A stretch of 24,215 bases of DNA, taken from positions 1-24,215 of the forward strand of contig JAHHTN010000024.1 of assembly GCA_020024645.1 (NCBI GenBank), read 5' to 3'. The DNA comes from Faecalimonas sp. (GTDB taxonomy: Bacteria > Bacillota > Clostridia > Lachnospirales > Lachnospiraceae). Both the position numbers and the translations under genes were made by a program. Of the stretch, positions 8,901 to 16,402 are shown piece by piece (the first letter of the stretch is position 1; every line of letters starts with the position of its first letter). The notes below the pieces were generated by a model. That model saw only the letters and a program-made list of their open reading frames with translations, did not search any database and had not been told where the DNA came from.

Positions 8901-9219
8901 TGGAAAAGTGAAATTATTGTATAAAATAGGAAGAAAGACAATCGTAGAGGAACTTCAGCCTGTCTATGCTAATATTTATGTAAAAGAGTTTATTCTTTTT
9001 GAGGGAGAAAGTTTATCTTATACTTTTAAAGAGGAAAACGGAGAAAATCTTATCTGCGAAGAAATGGGAGAATGTAGACAGAAGAGAAAGGTGGGACAGT
9101 TTGGAAAATATGGACGTTTAAATGCTATGAGTAAGCTGGATGATGATAATTTAGGAAAAGAACTTTGTAAATATTGTTTGGAAGAAAAGTTGGCAGAAGA
9201 ATTATTTGAAATATACTAG
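5956..9219 (+). CDS. Large cytosolic beta/TPR-like protein, DUF5717-like, function unknown
   Basis: A 1087-residue protein with no signal peptide and no membrane helix, so probably cytosolic. From residue 12 to 118 it looks like a beta-sandwich (Ig-like), with YEGSF, a GLVYPS turn and a closing stretch of short strands. A helical stretch follows, then a second beta-rich unit (about 195-288, from WGYLPVEI to IEYPVTV). Residues 300-660 and 740-950 are helix-rich and resemble degenerate TPR repeats (for example LMAHVYLRGGCKEEGKWFL). A small beta insert (about 676-735) and a C-terminal beta domain (about 970-1035) complete it. From memory this matches the family catalogued as DUF5717 in Lachnospiraceae; I could not search. 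ATG 5956 is chosen over GTG 5947 because AGGTGG (5945-5950) fits it. It is first in an operon with the next two genes. No catalytic motif is visible; a scaffold role is inference. Confidence 0.82.
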   Translation: MKNKIKRISKGDFEVIQPDVQFSETHMIMQISEGEIYEGSFTLQSRKEGDIRGLVYPSSFRIELKNQGFQGNPVQVGYTFDGSGMLPGDIENGKFTIVCDGGEYDIAYTAVIEKPFVITDYGKVQTIKEFKELAEIDFDEAWKLFRSKKFFELLKYEDQRIIALYSNMRKWSLDKQALEEFLVASKQKERIYLLFQEEEAMLSYYSETTTEMVTLTKNTWGYLPVEIFTIGDFLSIEKNQIITEDFIGNDYYLEYMVNIEKLHTGYNYGKIIVQTPLETIEYPVTVHQQSTHTEKHGEEKLMFGCLLKSYMACVSGNLELKQWTKQAVELVKQLQEIAPENEFYELLMAHVYLRGGCKEEGKWFLENYNYNRFAIGKKAELGSYYLFLTGLLSKDESYIKKVTEELNKSYEKHPTSWQLLCMLLNIDVKYRNYSEKIRVLQKCFSQGANQIPLYIEAYLCFQEKSSLLKKLGHFEMKVLDFATKYRMITKQLALYTANLASQEKIYQEKLYQILSRSYSLYPEKMILNAICTLLIKGDKKDNKYFVWYERAVEEGLRIAKLYEYYVMSTDKDKMNKAFPRTVWLYFVHGSSLDYKNTAFLYANILTYEDKESRLFSNYHEQMESFSWKQLEKRRINEDLRVLYKYFCNEPDLNMERMKAIYDISHIYLVKTNAPHMKYVVVIEKSGAISQRIAYRKEGAKILLHHKTSRIVWEADDGKFYADSIEYELKRLCFETQFVEMYKDKKELFGTVVEESQENLTFENIKKYSIDYFGEEKVFRFCSKYIREEGKEEDYLTYLCFSLLERGLYDTMTLIYLAEYYCGATKDMKKVWSIVKKHGGKSDILAERIITQMLYSETMFNEEQIFLDYYAGSRHTHLKQAYLSYVSNEYIVNSREIKKEIVEVILNEYEKENELPIVCKLAVIKFYARHAYQEKLEDRLKLFLQELCERQLVFPFYLEYKEEWLQEVLLHDKVMIQYKAKKDGKVKLLYKIGRKTIVEELQPVYANIYVKEFILFEGESLSYTFKEENGENLICEEMGECRQKRKVGQFGKYGRLNAMSKLDDDNLGKELCKYCLEEKLAEELFEIY

Positions 9220-9237
9220 AAGAAAGAGGGAAGAAAA

Positions 9238-10479
9238 ATGCAAAGGGGATATGTGATTGGAGTAGAATTAAATCAGCATACCTGTCAGATAAGTTATTGT
9301 GATGAAGGACAACAAGAACCAAAGACAATAGAAAGGATTCCACTTGTTATTAGAAAGAAGGAACAAGAATGGATATATGGGGAAGAAGAGGAAGAGGGGA
9401 TTTATGATTTATTGTCTCTTGCGGAAAAACATGAACTAATTCAGGTGGGAGAAAAGACATATGAAGGTGTTTGGTTACTATCTTTATATATTCAGCTTGT
9501 TTTAAAACGGTTTCAAAATATAGAGGCCATTGCATTTACGCTTCCTTATATAGATGAGGATATTGTACATCTCTTAAAAAGTGTTGGGCAAAAATTAGGC
9601 GTGTCCAAAGAAAAGGTGTATGTGCAAGATAACAAAGAAAGTTTTTGTTACTATATGTTTTTTCAACAGAAAGAGTTGTGGCAATATGAATCAGCGCTTT
9701 TTTATTGTGATGAAAATGGCGTGCAAGCGTATATGTTAAAAAAATTACATATGAAGTTTGAAAATAAACAAGATACCTTTATAGTTGTAGATGAGGTTGC
9801 AAATGTAGAGTGGGAAGAACTTTCCATAATATATCCACCTAAAGATAAAGAGGAACAAAAGAAAACAGATGAATATTTTAATCGTTTTATTAAAAGTATT
9901 TTTCATAGGAGATTAATCTCCTCAGTGTTTTTGATAGGGGATGAATTTGAAAAAAAATGGTATCCTAACTCTTTGAGAACGTTGTGTAATGGCAGAAGAG
10001 TATTTCAAGGGGATAATTTGTATAGCAAGGGTGCATATTATACTGTGCAATATAAGATGAACAAGAAAAGAAACAGTTTTATTTATTTAGATGAAACAAA
10101 ATTGATGGAACAAGTCTATCTTAAATTTAGAATAAATGGTAAGGATACATGGTATCCAATCGTGCAGTGGGGAACAAAATGGTATGAAAATGATAGACAG
10201 TTTGAAATACTTTTGGAAAATACAGATGATATTGAACTTCGTATTGAATCTTTGATAGAAAATTCAATTAGGCTTGTAAAAGTACCGCTTGAAAATCTTT
10301 TGAATAGAGAAAAGTATACGCTTCGTTTACAAGTGAATGTTATTTTTCAAGATGAACAAACCTGTGTGATTACATGGAAAGATATTGGATTTGGAAACTT
10401 TTTTGATTCATCAGGATTTCATACACAAACATTGATAAAGTTAGGAGGAAGAGATGGGAAGTTTAATTCTTTGTCATAG
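9238..10479 (+). CDS. Divergent Hsp70/actin-fold-like protein, DUF5716-like
   Basis: A 413-residue soluble protein, 18 bases after the previous stop, with GAGGG as ribosome binding site. It begins YVIGVELNQHTCQISYCDE (5-23), placed and shaped like the phosphate-1 hairpin of the Hsp70/actin/sugar-kinase fold. ESALFYCDENGVQAYML (151-167) could be the phosphate-2 hairpin. SSVFLIGDEF (228-237) resembles the adenosine motif, and RVFQGDNLYSKGAYY (254-268) resembles the KGAA segment that ends many Hsp70-like ATPase domains. The C-terminal part (about 285-400) is beta-rich, ending near DIGFGNFF. The usual Asp of phosphate-1 is Glu10 and the following Gly-Thr is missing, so ATP hydrolysis is uncertain. 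From memory it fits DUF5716, which neighbours DUF5717. Its last 26 bases overlap the next gene. The fold call is my inference from motifs, not from a structure search. Confidence 0.78.
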   Translation: MQRGYVIGVELNQHTCQISYCDEGQQEPKTIERIPLVIRKKEQEWIYGEEEEEGIYDLLSLAEKHELIQVGEKTYEGVWLLSLYIQLVLKRFQNIEAIAFTLPYIDEDIVHLLKSVGQKLGVSKEKVYVQDNKESFCYYMFFQQKELWQYESALFYCDENGVQAYMLKKLHMKFENKQDTFIVVDEVANVEWEELSIIYPPKDKEEQKKTDEYFNRFIKSIFHRRLISSVFLIGDEFEKKWYPNSLRTLCNGRRVFQGDNLYSKGAYYTVQYKMNKKRNSFIYLDETKLMEQVYLKFRINGKDTWYPIVQWGTKWYENDRQFEILLENTDDIELRIESLIENSIRLVKVPLENLLNREKYTLRLQVNVIFQDEQTCVITWKDIGFGNFFDSSGFHTQTLIKLGGRDGKFNSLS

Positions 10480-11215
10480 AAAAAAAGCGAAACAACCATA
10501 TGAGATTACGCGAATACATAAAAAAATATATACATTAGAAGAACTTTGTTACTATATTTGTAATTTTATGTATTTAGTAGATGATACTTTGGTTAATAAA
10601 AAATTGTGTAAATGGCTTGAGGAAGAATTGGAAAAAGAAAAACTTGCAAAACAGCTTAATGATTGTTTGAAATCTAAGGGAACCATAGAACAATTCATAT
10701 TATATATTCTAAAGGATAGCGATATATATACAGCGAAGGAAATAAGTGTTATTGAGGGAAGATTGAACCAATTAAAAAATCAAAAAGAGATAGAAAAGAA
10801 AAAATATAAGGCAGATAGTCTTTTGAAAAGTGGAGAAATAGAAGAGGCAATTAGAATTTACCTGTCTCTTTTACATGGAGAAGAAGATCAATCGGTGGAT
10901 TCACAGTTTTATGGAAGGGTATATGGATGTCTGGGAACGGCATATGGAAAACTATTTTTGTATCGGGAAGCAAGCGATAGATTTTTGTCAGCATTTCAAA
11001 TCTGTGAAGAAAAATCAATGTTATATGCGTATGTATATTGCTGTCGTCACTATATGAAGGACTTTGAGTATGAAAAACTTTTGACGAATCATGAGTTATT
11101 TAAGGAGGCAGACAGTTTCCTTACCGAGAAAGAAAAGGAAGAAAAATCTCAAATTTCTATAAAGAATCCAAAGGAAATATTTGATTCATATAAGCAGGTA
11201 TATAAGTTTAACTAA
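10454..11215 (+). CDS. TPR-like protein, third gene of the cluster, function unknown
   Basis: A 253-residue, highly charged soluble protein. Residues 1-60 start with a basic CHRKKAKQPYEITR segment followed by a helical region with YTLEELCYYICNFMY. Residues 95-120 look like a charged helix or short coiled coil. Two TPR-like helical hairpins follow: about 116-146 (AIRIYLSLL) and 150-185, where GTAYGKLFLYREASDRF has the small/aromatic pattern of a TPR. The tail is Lys/Glu rich. The start ATG 10454 is supported by a perfect AGGAGG (10443-10448) lying inside the preceding gene, and the reading overlaps that gene by 26 bases, so translation is likely coupled. TPR proteins bind other proteins, so it probably assists the two upstream products; this is inference. 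I do not recognise a named family. Confidence 0.75.
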   Translation: MGSLILCHRKKAKQPYEITRIHKKIYTLEELCYYICNFMYLVDDTLVNKKLCKWLEEELEKEKLAKQLNDCLKSKGTIEQFILYILKDSDIYTAKEISVIEGRLNQLKNQKEIEKKKYKADSLLKSGEIEEAIRIYLSLLHGEEDQSVDSQFYGRVYGCLGTAYGKLFLYREASDRFLSAFQICEEKSMLYAYVYCCRHYMKDFEYEKLLTNHELFKEADSFLTEKEKEEKSQISIKNPKEIFDSYKQVYKFN

Positions 11216-11255
11216 TGAATTTGAGTTATAATAAATAATGACAGGAAGAACACAT

Positions 11256-11290
11256 AAGGCAGGTGGAGAGGTTGCATTTCTACTTGCCTT
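11256..11290 (+). terminator. Hairpin between the three-gene cluster and purC
   Basis: AAGGCAGGTGG pairs with CTACTTGCCTT (11 pairs, two G-T) around a 13-base loop. It lacks a T-run (GTATTATACT follows), so termination would be weak. It may be a partial terminator or a leftover. Confidence 0.4.
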
Positions 11291-11300
11291 GTATTATACT
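11272..11300 (+). promoter_or_regulatory. Probable purC promoter
   Basis: TTGCAT (11272-11277), a 17-base spacer and TATACT (11295-11300). The -35 lies in the loop of the 11256-11290 hairpin. The leader of about 40 bases shows no purine riboswitch. Confidence 0.5.
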
Positions 11301-11347
11301 CTTCGTGTAAACAAGTTAAAAATCAAGAAAAGGATTGGTGTAAACGT

Positions 11348-12055
11348 ATGAAGAAATTAGAGCAGTTATATGAAGGAAAAGCGAAGAAAGTATTTGTGAC
11401 AGATGATCCGGATGTTGTTATTGTAGATTACAAAGATGATGCAACTGCTTTTAACGGAGAGAAAAAAGGAACTATTGTAGGAAAAGGTGTTGTAAATAAT
11501 CGTATGACAAACCATGTATTTAAATTGATGGAAAAAGAAGGCGTTCCTACTCATTTGGTTGAAGAATTAAGCGACCGTGAAACAGCAGTTAAGAAAGTAG
11601 ATATTGTTCCGCTTGAAGTTATTGTTCGTAATGTGGCAGCAGGAAGTTTTTCTAAGAGAATGGGTGTAGAAGAAGGTAAAGAACTTCTTTGTCCAATCCT
11701 TGAATTTAGTTATAAAAATGATGATTTAGGAGATCCATTTATTAATGATGATTATGCTTTAGCACTTGGACTTGCAACACAAGAAGAAATTGACACAATC
11801 AAGGCATATACAAGAAAAGTAAATGAAGTATTAAAATCATACTTCCTTCAGGCAGATATGAAATTAATTGATTTCAAGATTGAATTTGGTCGATTGAAAG
11901 ATGGCACAATTATTCTTGCAGATGAAGTCTCACCGGATACTTGCAGATTGTGGGATGTACACACAAATGAAAAATTAGATAAAGATCGTTTCCGTCGTGA
12001 TATGGGGAATGTGGAAGAGGCATATAATGAAGTGTTTAAACGTTTAGGAATCTAA
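11348..12055 (+). CDS. purC: Phosphoribosylaminoimidazole-succinocarboxamide synthase (SAICAR synthase)
   Basis: PurC joins CAIR and aspartate using ATP to make SAICAR, a late step of purine synthesis in the cytosol. The 235-residue length is standard. It opens LYEGKAKKVF, the conserved PurC start, and contains PLEVIVRNVAAGSF (the SAICAR synthetase signature near residue 95), LIDFKIEFGR and the second signature LADEVSPDTCRLWD. ATG 11348 is the only start that gives this N-terminus; upstream GATTGGTG (11333-11340) can serve as the binding site. purB follows after 19 bases, so they share a transcript. The next steps of the pathway (purF, purM, purN and so on) are not in the window. Confidence 0.97.
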   Translation: MKKLEQLYEGKAKKVFVTDDPDVVIVDYKDDATAFNGEKKGTIVGKGVVNNRMTNHVFKLMEKEGVPTHLVEELSDRETAVKKVDIVPLEVIVRNVAAGSFSKRMGVEEGKELLCPILEFSYKNDDLGDPFINDDYALALGLATQEEIDTIKAYTRKVNEVLKSYFLQADMKLIDFKIEFGRLKDGTIILADEVSPDTCRLWDVHTNEKLDKDRFRRDMGNVEEAYNEVFKRLGI

Positions 12056-12074
12056 TTTTGAAGGAGATTACAGA

Positions 12075-13508
12075 ATGAGTACAGATAGATATCAAAGCCC
12101 ATTATCAGAACGTTATGCTAGCAAAGAAATGCAATATATTTTTTCGCCAGATATGAAATTTAAAACATGGAGAAAATTATGGATTGCACTTGCAGAAACA
12201 GAACGTGAACTTGGATTAAATATTACAGAAGAGCAGATTGAAGAATTAAAGGCAAACGTAGATAATATTAATTATGATGTAGCAAAAGAAAGAGAAAAAC
12301 TTGTTCGCCATGATGTAATGTCACATGTGTATGCTTATGGACAGCAATGTCCCAAAGCAAAGGGAATTATACATCTTGGTGCGACATCTTGTTACGTGGG
12401 TGATAATACGGATATTATTATCATGGCAGAAGCGTTAAAATTAGTGAAGAAAAAACTAGTAAATGTTATTGCAGAACTTGCTAAATTTGCAGAAAAATAC
12501 AAAGAACTCCCCACTTTAGCTTTTACACATTTTCAACCAGCACAACCTACAACAGTAGGAAAAAGAGCAACACTTTGGTTACAAGAATTTATGCTTGATT
12601 TGGAGGATTTAGATTATGTATTAAATAATCTTAAATTATTAGGTTCAAAGGGAACTACAGGGACACAGGCAAGTTTTCTTGAATTGTTTGATGGCAATCA
12701 AGAAATTATTGATAAGATCGATCCAATGATTGCAAAGAAAATGGGATTTGAACAGTGTTACGCAGTTTCAGGACAGACATATTCAAGAAAAGTTGATACA
12801 AGAGTGGTTAATATTCTTGCGGGGATTGCGGCAAGTGCTCATAAAATGTCAAATGATATTCGGCTTCTACAACATTTAAAAGAAGTAGAAGAACCTTTTG
12901 AAAAAACACAGATTGGCTCATCTGCAATGGCATATAAGAGAAATCCGATGAGAAGTGAGCGTATTGCTTCGTTAGCTCGTTATGTTATGGTAGATGCTAT
13001 GAATCCTGCTATTACATCAGCAACTCAATGGTTTGAAAGAACATTAGATGATTCTGCTAATAAACGATTAAGTGTACCAGAAGGATTTTTGGCGATAGAT
13101 GGTATTTTAGATCTTTGCTTAAATGTTGTGGATGGTCTTGTTGTATATCCGAAAGTTATTGAAAAACGTCTTATGTCAGAACTTCCATTTATGGCTACAG
13201 AAAATATCATGATGGATGCAGTAAAAGCAGGTGGAGATAGACAGGAACTTCATGAAAAAATTCGTGAACTTTCAATGGAAGCAGGAAGAAATGTGAAGGA
13301 AAAAGGGTTAGATAATAATCTGTTAGAATTAATTGCAGCAGATTCGGCGTTTAATTTAACTTTAGAAGATTTACAGAAAACAATGGATCCTTCCAAATAT
13401 GTGGGACGTTCAAAAGAACAGGTAAATGCTTTCCTAAAGAACGTAGTAAATCCGATGTTAGAAGAAAATAAAAATATACTTGGCATGAAAGCTGAGATTA
13501 ATGTATAA
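12075..13508 (+). CDS. purB: Adenylosuccinate lyase
   Basis: PurB splits SAICAR to AICAR plus fumarate, and also adenylosuccinate to AMP plus fumarate, so it acts directly after PurC and again in AMP synthesis. The 477-residue protein starts SPLSERYAS, has HLGATSCYVGDN (substrate-binding region), THFQPAQPTTVGKRA and the fumarase/lyase superfamily signature GSSAMAYKRNPMRSE, which holds the catalytic serine loop. Length and spelling match the longer clostridial and animal-like PurB type rather than the shorter Bacillus form. AAGGAG (12061-12066) lies eight bases before ATG 12075. A strong hairpin follows its stop, ending the purC-purB unit. Confidence 0.97.
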   Translation: MSTDRYQSPLSERYASKEMQYIFSPDMKFKTWRKLWIALAETERELGLNITEEQIEELKANVDNINYDVAKEREKLVRHDVMSHVYAYGQQCPKAKGIIHLGATSCYVGDNTDIIIMAEALKLVKKKLVNVIAELAKFAEKYKELPTLAFTHFQPAQPTTVGKRATLWLQEFMLDLEDLDYVLNNLKLLGSKGTTGTQASFLELFDGNQEIIDKIDPMIAKKMGFEQCYAVSGQTYSRKVDTRVVNILAGIAASAHKMSNDIRLLQHLKEVEEPFEKTQIGSSAMAYKRNPMRSERIASLARYVMVDAMNPAITSATQWFERTLDDSANKRLSVPEGFLAIDGILDLCLNVVDGLVVYPKVIEKRLMSELPFMATENIMMDAVKAGGDRQELHEKIRELSMEAGRNVKEKGLDNNLLELIAADSAFNLTLEDLQKTMDPSKYVGRSKEQVNAFLKNVVNPMLEENKNILGMKAEINV

Positions 13509-13518
13509 TAATAGAATG

Positions 13519-13553
13519 AAAAATAGAATGTGCTATGCACATTCTATTTTTAA
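13519..13553 (+). terminator. Intrinsic terminator after purB
   Basis: A perfect 15-pair stem: 13519-13533 pairs with 13537-13551 around a TAT loop, and the right arm ends in a T-run. It is the clearest terminator of the left half. Confidence 0.9.
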
Positions 13554-13592
13554 ATACATAAAAAGTTTTCATGATTAAGGAGTAGGCAGAAG

Positions 13593-14381
13593 ATGAAAGA
13601 TGAACAACTAATGGAAACAGCAATGCTAGCAGGGGAGATTATGTTGTGTAGTGGAGCGGAAACTTACCGTGTGGAAGATACGATGAGCCACATTTTAAAA
13701 AACGCTGATGCAGAACAGAAAGAAGTACTAGTGATGATGACGGGAATTATGGCGTCATTAAAAAAAGAAGGGCAAAAGCCATCTACGCTTATAAAGAGAG
13801 TGACAGACAGGGGAACAAATCTAAATAGAGTAGTACGTGTAAATGAAGTTTCTAGAAAACTCTGCAGCGGAGAAATCACAGTCGAAGAAGCATATAAAGA
13901 ATTAAAGAATATTGCATCTGGAAGGTATAAGGAGTTTACGTCACCTTTATATCATTTTTCTGCTACTATGATAGCTGTAATTGGTTTTACGATGATGTTT
14001 GGAGGTAAGGTGAATGACATTTGGGCTTCGGCTATAGTTGGCGCTTTGCTTGGAATATCAATGGAAGTTGGAAGAAAATTAGAGGTACATGATTTTGTGA
14101 TGGATGCCATATCGTCGATGGTAATTACAGTGTTTTCTGTGCTTCTTAAAGCATATCTACCAGTATCTATAAATATGGATACAATTATTATTAGTGCAAT
14201 TATGCCTCTTGTTCCTGGAGTAGCAATCACAAATGCGGTAAGAGATACCCTACAAGGTGATTATATTACAGGGGGCTCAAGAATGCTTGAAGCGTTTATT
14301 AAAGCGGCGTCGATAGCATTGGGAGTAGGTATAGGAATGATGTTATTTGGGAGTAAATTTATTGGGAGGACAGTTTTATGA
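13593..14381 (+). CDS. ThrE/YjjP-like exporter subunit (DUF1212 type)
   Basis: A 262-residue protein of the threonine/serine exporter family, N-terminal half type. It opens with a cytosolic region of about 110 residues containing MLAGEIMLCSGAETYRVED, the hallmark of this family, and then about five membrane segments beginning near FSATMIAVIGFTMM, with a VPGVAITNAVRDTLQGDY loop near residue 210 typical of YjjP. In Corynebacterium ThrE the two halves are fused and export threonine and serine; in E. coli the split pair YjjP/YjjB has been linked to succinate export. The substrate here is unknown. AAGGAG (13577-13582) precedes ATG 13593. Its stop overlaps the next start by four bases (ATGA), a strong sign of a two-subunit transporter. 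Confidence 0.9.
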   Translation: MKDEQLMETAMLAGEIMLCSGAETYRVEDTMSHILKNADAEQKEVLVMMTGIMASLKKEGQKPSTLIKRVTDRGTNLNRVVRVNEVSRKLCSGEITVEEAYKELKNIASGRYKEFTSPLYHFSATMIAVIGFTMMFGGKVNDIWASAIVGALLGISMEVGRKLEVHDFVMDAISSMVITVFSVLLKAYLPVSINMDTIIISAIMPLVPGVAITNAVRDTLQGDYITGGSRMLEAFIKAASIALGVGIGMMLFGSKFIGRTVL

Positions 14382-14851
14382 TATTGCAAATTATAGGAGC
14401 GTTTACTGCTATTTTGGGTTTTGCTATTTTACTTGAAATCCCAAAGAAGTATTTAATGCTTGCAGGAGTTGTTGCGGCAATTGGATGGTCTATATATTTA
14501 TTTAGCAATAAAATGGGAACGGGAATAGTTTTTGCGTCCTTTTTTTCGGCTTTGACAGTTACATTAATTTCGCATTTATTTGCAAGGATGATGAAAACGC
14601 CGGTTACTATCTTTTTGATTGCAGGAATTATTCCTACTGTACCTGGAGCAGGAATGTATCGCATAGCTTATTACATGATTATGGGAAATAGTGAAATGTA
14701 TTCTCACTATTTCACAGAAACTCTAAAGATTGCGGGGGTTATTGCCTTGGCTATTTTTATTATGGATACTATCTTTAAATTTTTTATGAAAAATGGTAAT
14801 AAACAGAATTCATTATCCTATACAAAAAGAAAAATGAATAAAAAGAAATAA
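14378..14851 (+). CDS. ThrE/YjjB-like exporter subunit (DUF3815 type)
   Basis: A 157-residue hydrophobic protein, the partner half of the previous gene. Four to five membrane helices cover residues 1-140, and IPTVPGAGMYRIAYYMIMG (about 86-104) matches the conserved loop of the YjjB/ThrE_2 family and mirrors the VPGVAITN loop of the partner. The last 20 residues are soluble and lysine rich, unlike the short tail of most relatives. ATG 14378 overlaps the previous stop (ATGA), with GGGAGG just upstream. No clear terminator follows; the next gene has its own strong promoter. Confidence 0.9.
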   Translation: MILQIIGAFTAILGFAILLEIPKKYLMLAGVVAAIGWSIYLFSNKMGTGIVFASFFSALTVTLISHLFARMMKTPVTIFLIAGIIPTVPGAGMYRIAYYMIMGNSEMYSHYFTETLKIAGVIALAIFIMDTIFKFFMKNGNKQNSLSYTKRKMNKKK

Positions 14852-14908
14852 AAAATTGCATAAAACACAAAAATAAAGTAAAAAAACCTAGAAAAATGAA
14901 AGAAATCA

Positions 14909-14937
14909 TTGACTAAAAGTCAGAAAATATATAAAAT
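14909..14937 (+). promoter_or_regulatory. SigmaA promoter for the class Ic aminotransferase
   Basis: TTGACT (14909-14914), a 17-base spacer and TAAAAT (14932-14937), about 23 bases before the AGGAGG's end. A small GACTAAAAGTC inverted repeat overlaps the -35. Confidence 0.7.
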
Positions 14938-14966
14938 ACTATTAATAACAAAATAGGAGGTTTGTG

Positions 14967-16256
14967 ATGGTATCATATAGTGAATTAGGTAGAGAAGAAC
15001 TTTTGAATTTGAAAAGTAAATTAGAGGAACAGTTTTCCGAAGTGAAAGCAAAGGGATTGAAGTTAGATATGTCTCGTGGGAAACCATCGGCGTCACAACT
15101 TGATTTGGCAATGGGGATGATGGATGTATTAAATAGTAAATCTGATTTAAAATGCCAAGAAGGTGTAGATTGTAGAAACTATGGAGTTTTAGATGGTATT
15201 CAGGAAGCGAAACAATTATTAGCAGATATGATGGAAGTGCCAAAAGACAATATTGTTATTTTTGGTAATTCTAGTTTAAATGTAATGTATGATACAATTG
15301 CACGTTCTATGACGCATGGTGTGATGGGAAGCACTCCGTGGTGTAAGTTAGATAAGGTGAAATTTTTATGTCCTGTTCCAGGGTATGATAGACATTTTGC
15401 GATTACAGAACATTTTGGAATTGAGATGATTAATATTCCAATGACAGAGAATGGTCCAGATATGGACTTAGTTGAAAAACTTGTAAGTGAAGACAAGGCG
15501 ATTAAAGGAATTTGGTGTGTTCCTAAGTATTCAAATCCACAAGGAATTACGTATTCAGATGAAACAGTGCATCGTTTTGCGAAATTAAAACCAGCGGCAG
15601 AAGATTTCCGAATTTATTGGGATAATGCTTATGGAATTCATCATTTATATGAAGATAAACAGGACTATTTGATTGAAATTTTAATGGAATGTAAAAAAGA
15701 AGGCAATCCAAATATGGTGTATAAATTTTGTTCTACATCAAAAGTAAGTTTTCCTGGCTCTGGTGTATCAGCCATTGCTGCATCTGATGCGAATCTTGTT
15801 GCAATTCGTAAGCAGATGACTATTCAAACAATTGGACATGATAAATTAAATCAATTGCGTCATGCAAGATTTTATAAAGATATACATGGTATGGTTGAGC
15901 ATATGAAATTACATGCAGATATTTTAAGACCAAAATTTGAAACGGTATTAAGTGTTCTTGAAAAAGAACTGGGAGGTCTTGGAATTGGATCGTGGCTTGT
16001 GCCTAGAGGAGGATATTTTATTTCTTTTGATGCTATGGAAGGATGTGCGAAAGCAATTGTTAGCAAAGCAAAAGAAGCGGGAGTGATTATGACTCCGGCA
16101 GGAGCTACCTTCCCGTATGGGAAAGATCCAAAAGATAGCAATATTCGTATTGCCCCATCTTATCCGACTCCAGATGAATTGAAAATAGCAGCGGAAATAT
16201 TTGTTTTAAGTGTAAAACTTGTAAGTATTGATAAATTGTTAGAAGAAAAGAAATAA
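14967..16256 (+). CDS. Class Ic (MocR-type domain) aspartate aminotransferase-like enzyme
   Basis: A 429-residue PLP enzyme. The opening LDMSRGKPSASQLDLAMGM is characteristic of the aspartate aminotransferase subgroup Ic known from Corynebacterium (Aminotran_MocR domain, without the DNA-binding part of true MocR regulators). GNSSLNVMYD binds the cofactor phosphate region, YWDNAYGIHHLY has the Asp that holds the pyridine nitrogen, and the Schiff-base lysine is in FCSTSKVSFPGSGVSA (near residue 258). A late arginine in NIRIAPSYPT binds the substrate carboxylate. The likely reaction is aspartate plus 2-oxoglutarate to oxaloacetate plus glutamate; the exact amino acid is not certain. ATG 14967 is preferred over GTG 14964 because AGGAGG (14955-14960) is six bases before it. 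It is monocistronic, bounded by a promoter and a terminator. Confidence 0.9.
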   Translation: MVSYSELGREELLNLKSKLEEQFSEVKAKGLKLDMSRGKPSASQLDLAMGMMDVLNSKSDLKCQEGVDCRNYGVLDGIQEAKQLLADMMEVPKDNIVIFGNSSLNVMYDTIARSMTHGVMGSTPWCKLDKVKFLCPVPGYDRHFAITEHFGIEMINIPMTENGPDMDLVEKLVSEDKAIKGIWCVPKYSNPQGITYSDETVHRFAKLKPAAEDFRIYWDNAYGIHHLYEDKQDYLIEILMECKKEGNPNMVYKFCSTSKVSFPGSGVSAIAASDANLVAIRKQMTIQTIGHDKLNQLRHARFYKDIHGMVEHMKLHADILRPKFETVLSVLEKELGGLGIGSWLVPRGGYFISFDAMEGCAKAIVSKAKEAGVIMTPAGATFPYGKDPKDSNIRIAPSYPTPDELKIAAEIFVLSVKLVSIDKLLEEKK

Positions 16257-16266
16257 ATATGTATAG

Positions 16267-16310
16267 AAAAAGATAGTGATAAGATAGGAAGACTTATGGC
16301 TATCTTTTTA
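16267..16310 (+). terminator. Intrinsic terminator after the class Ic aminotransferase
   Basis: AAAAAGATAG (16267-16276) pairs fully with CTATCTTTTT (16300-16309); an inner ATAAG/CTTAT stem extends the hairpin. Confidence 0.8.
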
Positions 16311-16340
16311 TAGTTGAAAAAGAAGATTGTTAAATGACCT

Positions 16341-16369
16341 TGTCAATTCTTCGCTTCCTATATATAATA
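16341..16369 (+). promoter_or_regulatory. SigmaA promoter for gltX
   Basis: TTGTCA (16341-16346), a 17-base spacer and a perfect TATAAT (16364-16369). The short leader has no room for a T-box. Its position also rules out a gltX start upstream of 16403. Confidence 0.8.
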
Positions 16370-16402
16370 GAAAACAGAGTACATAGAATAGGAGAGTTAA
16401 AA

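Noticed and set aside
16334..16402. An upstream extension of gltX by 23 codons
   Set aside because: It would begin inside the -35 region of a strong promoter; the conserved N-terminus starts at 16403.
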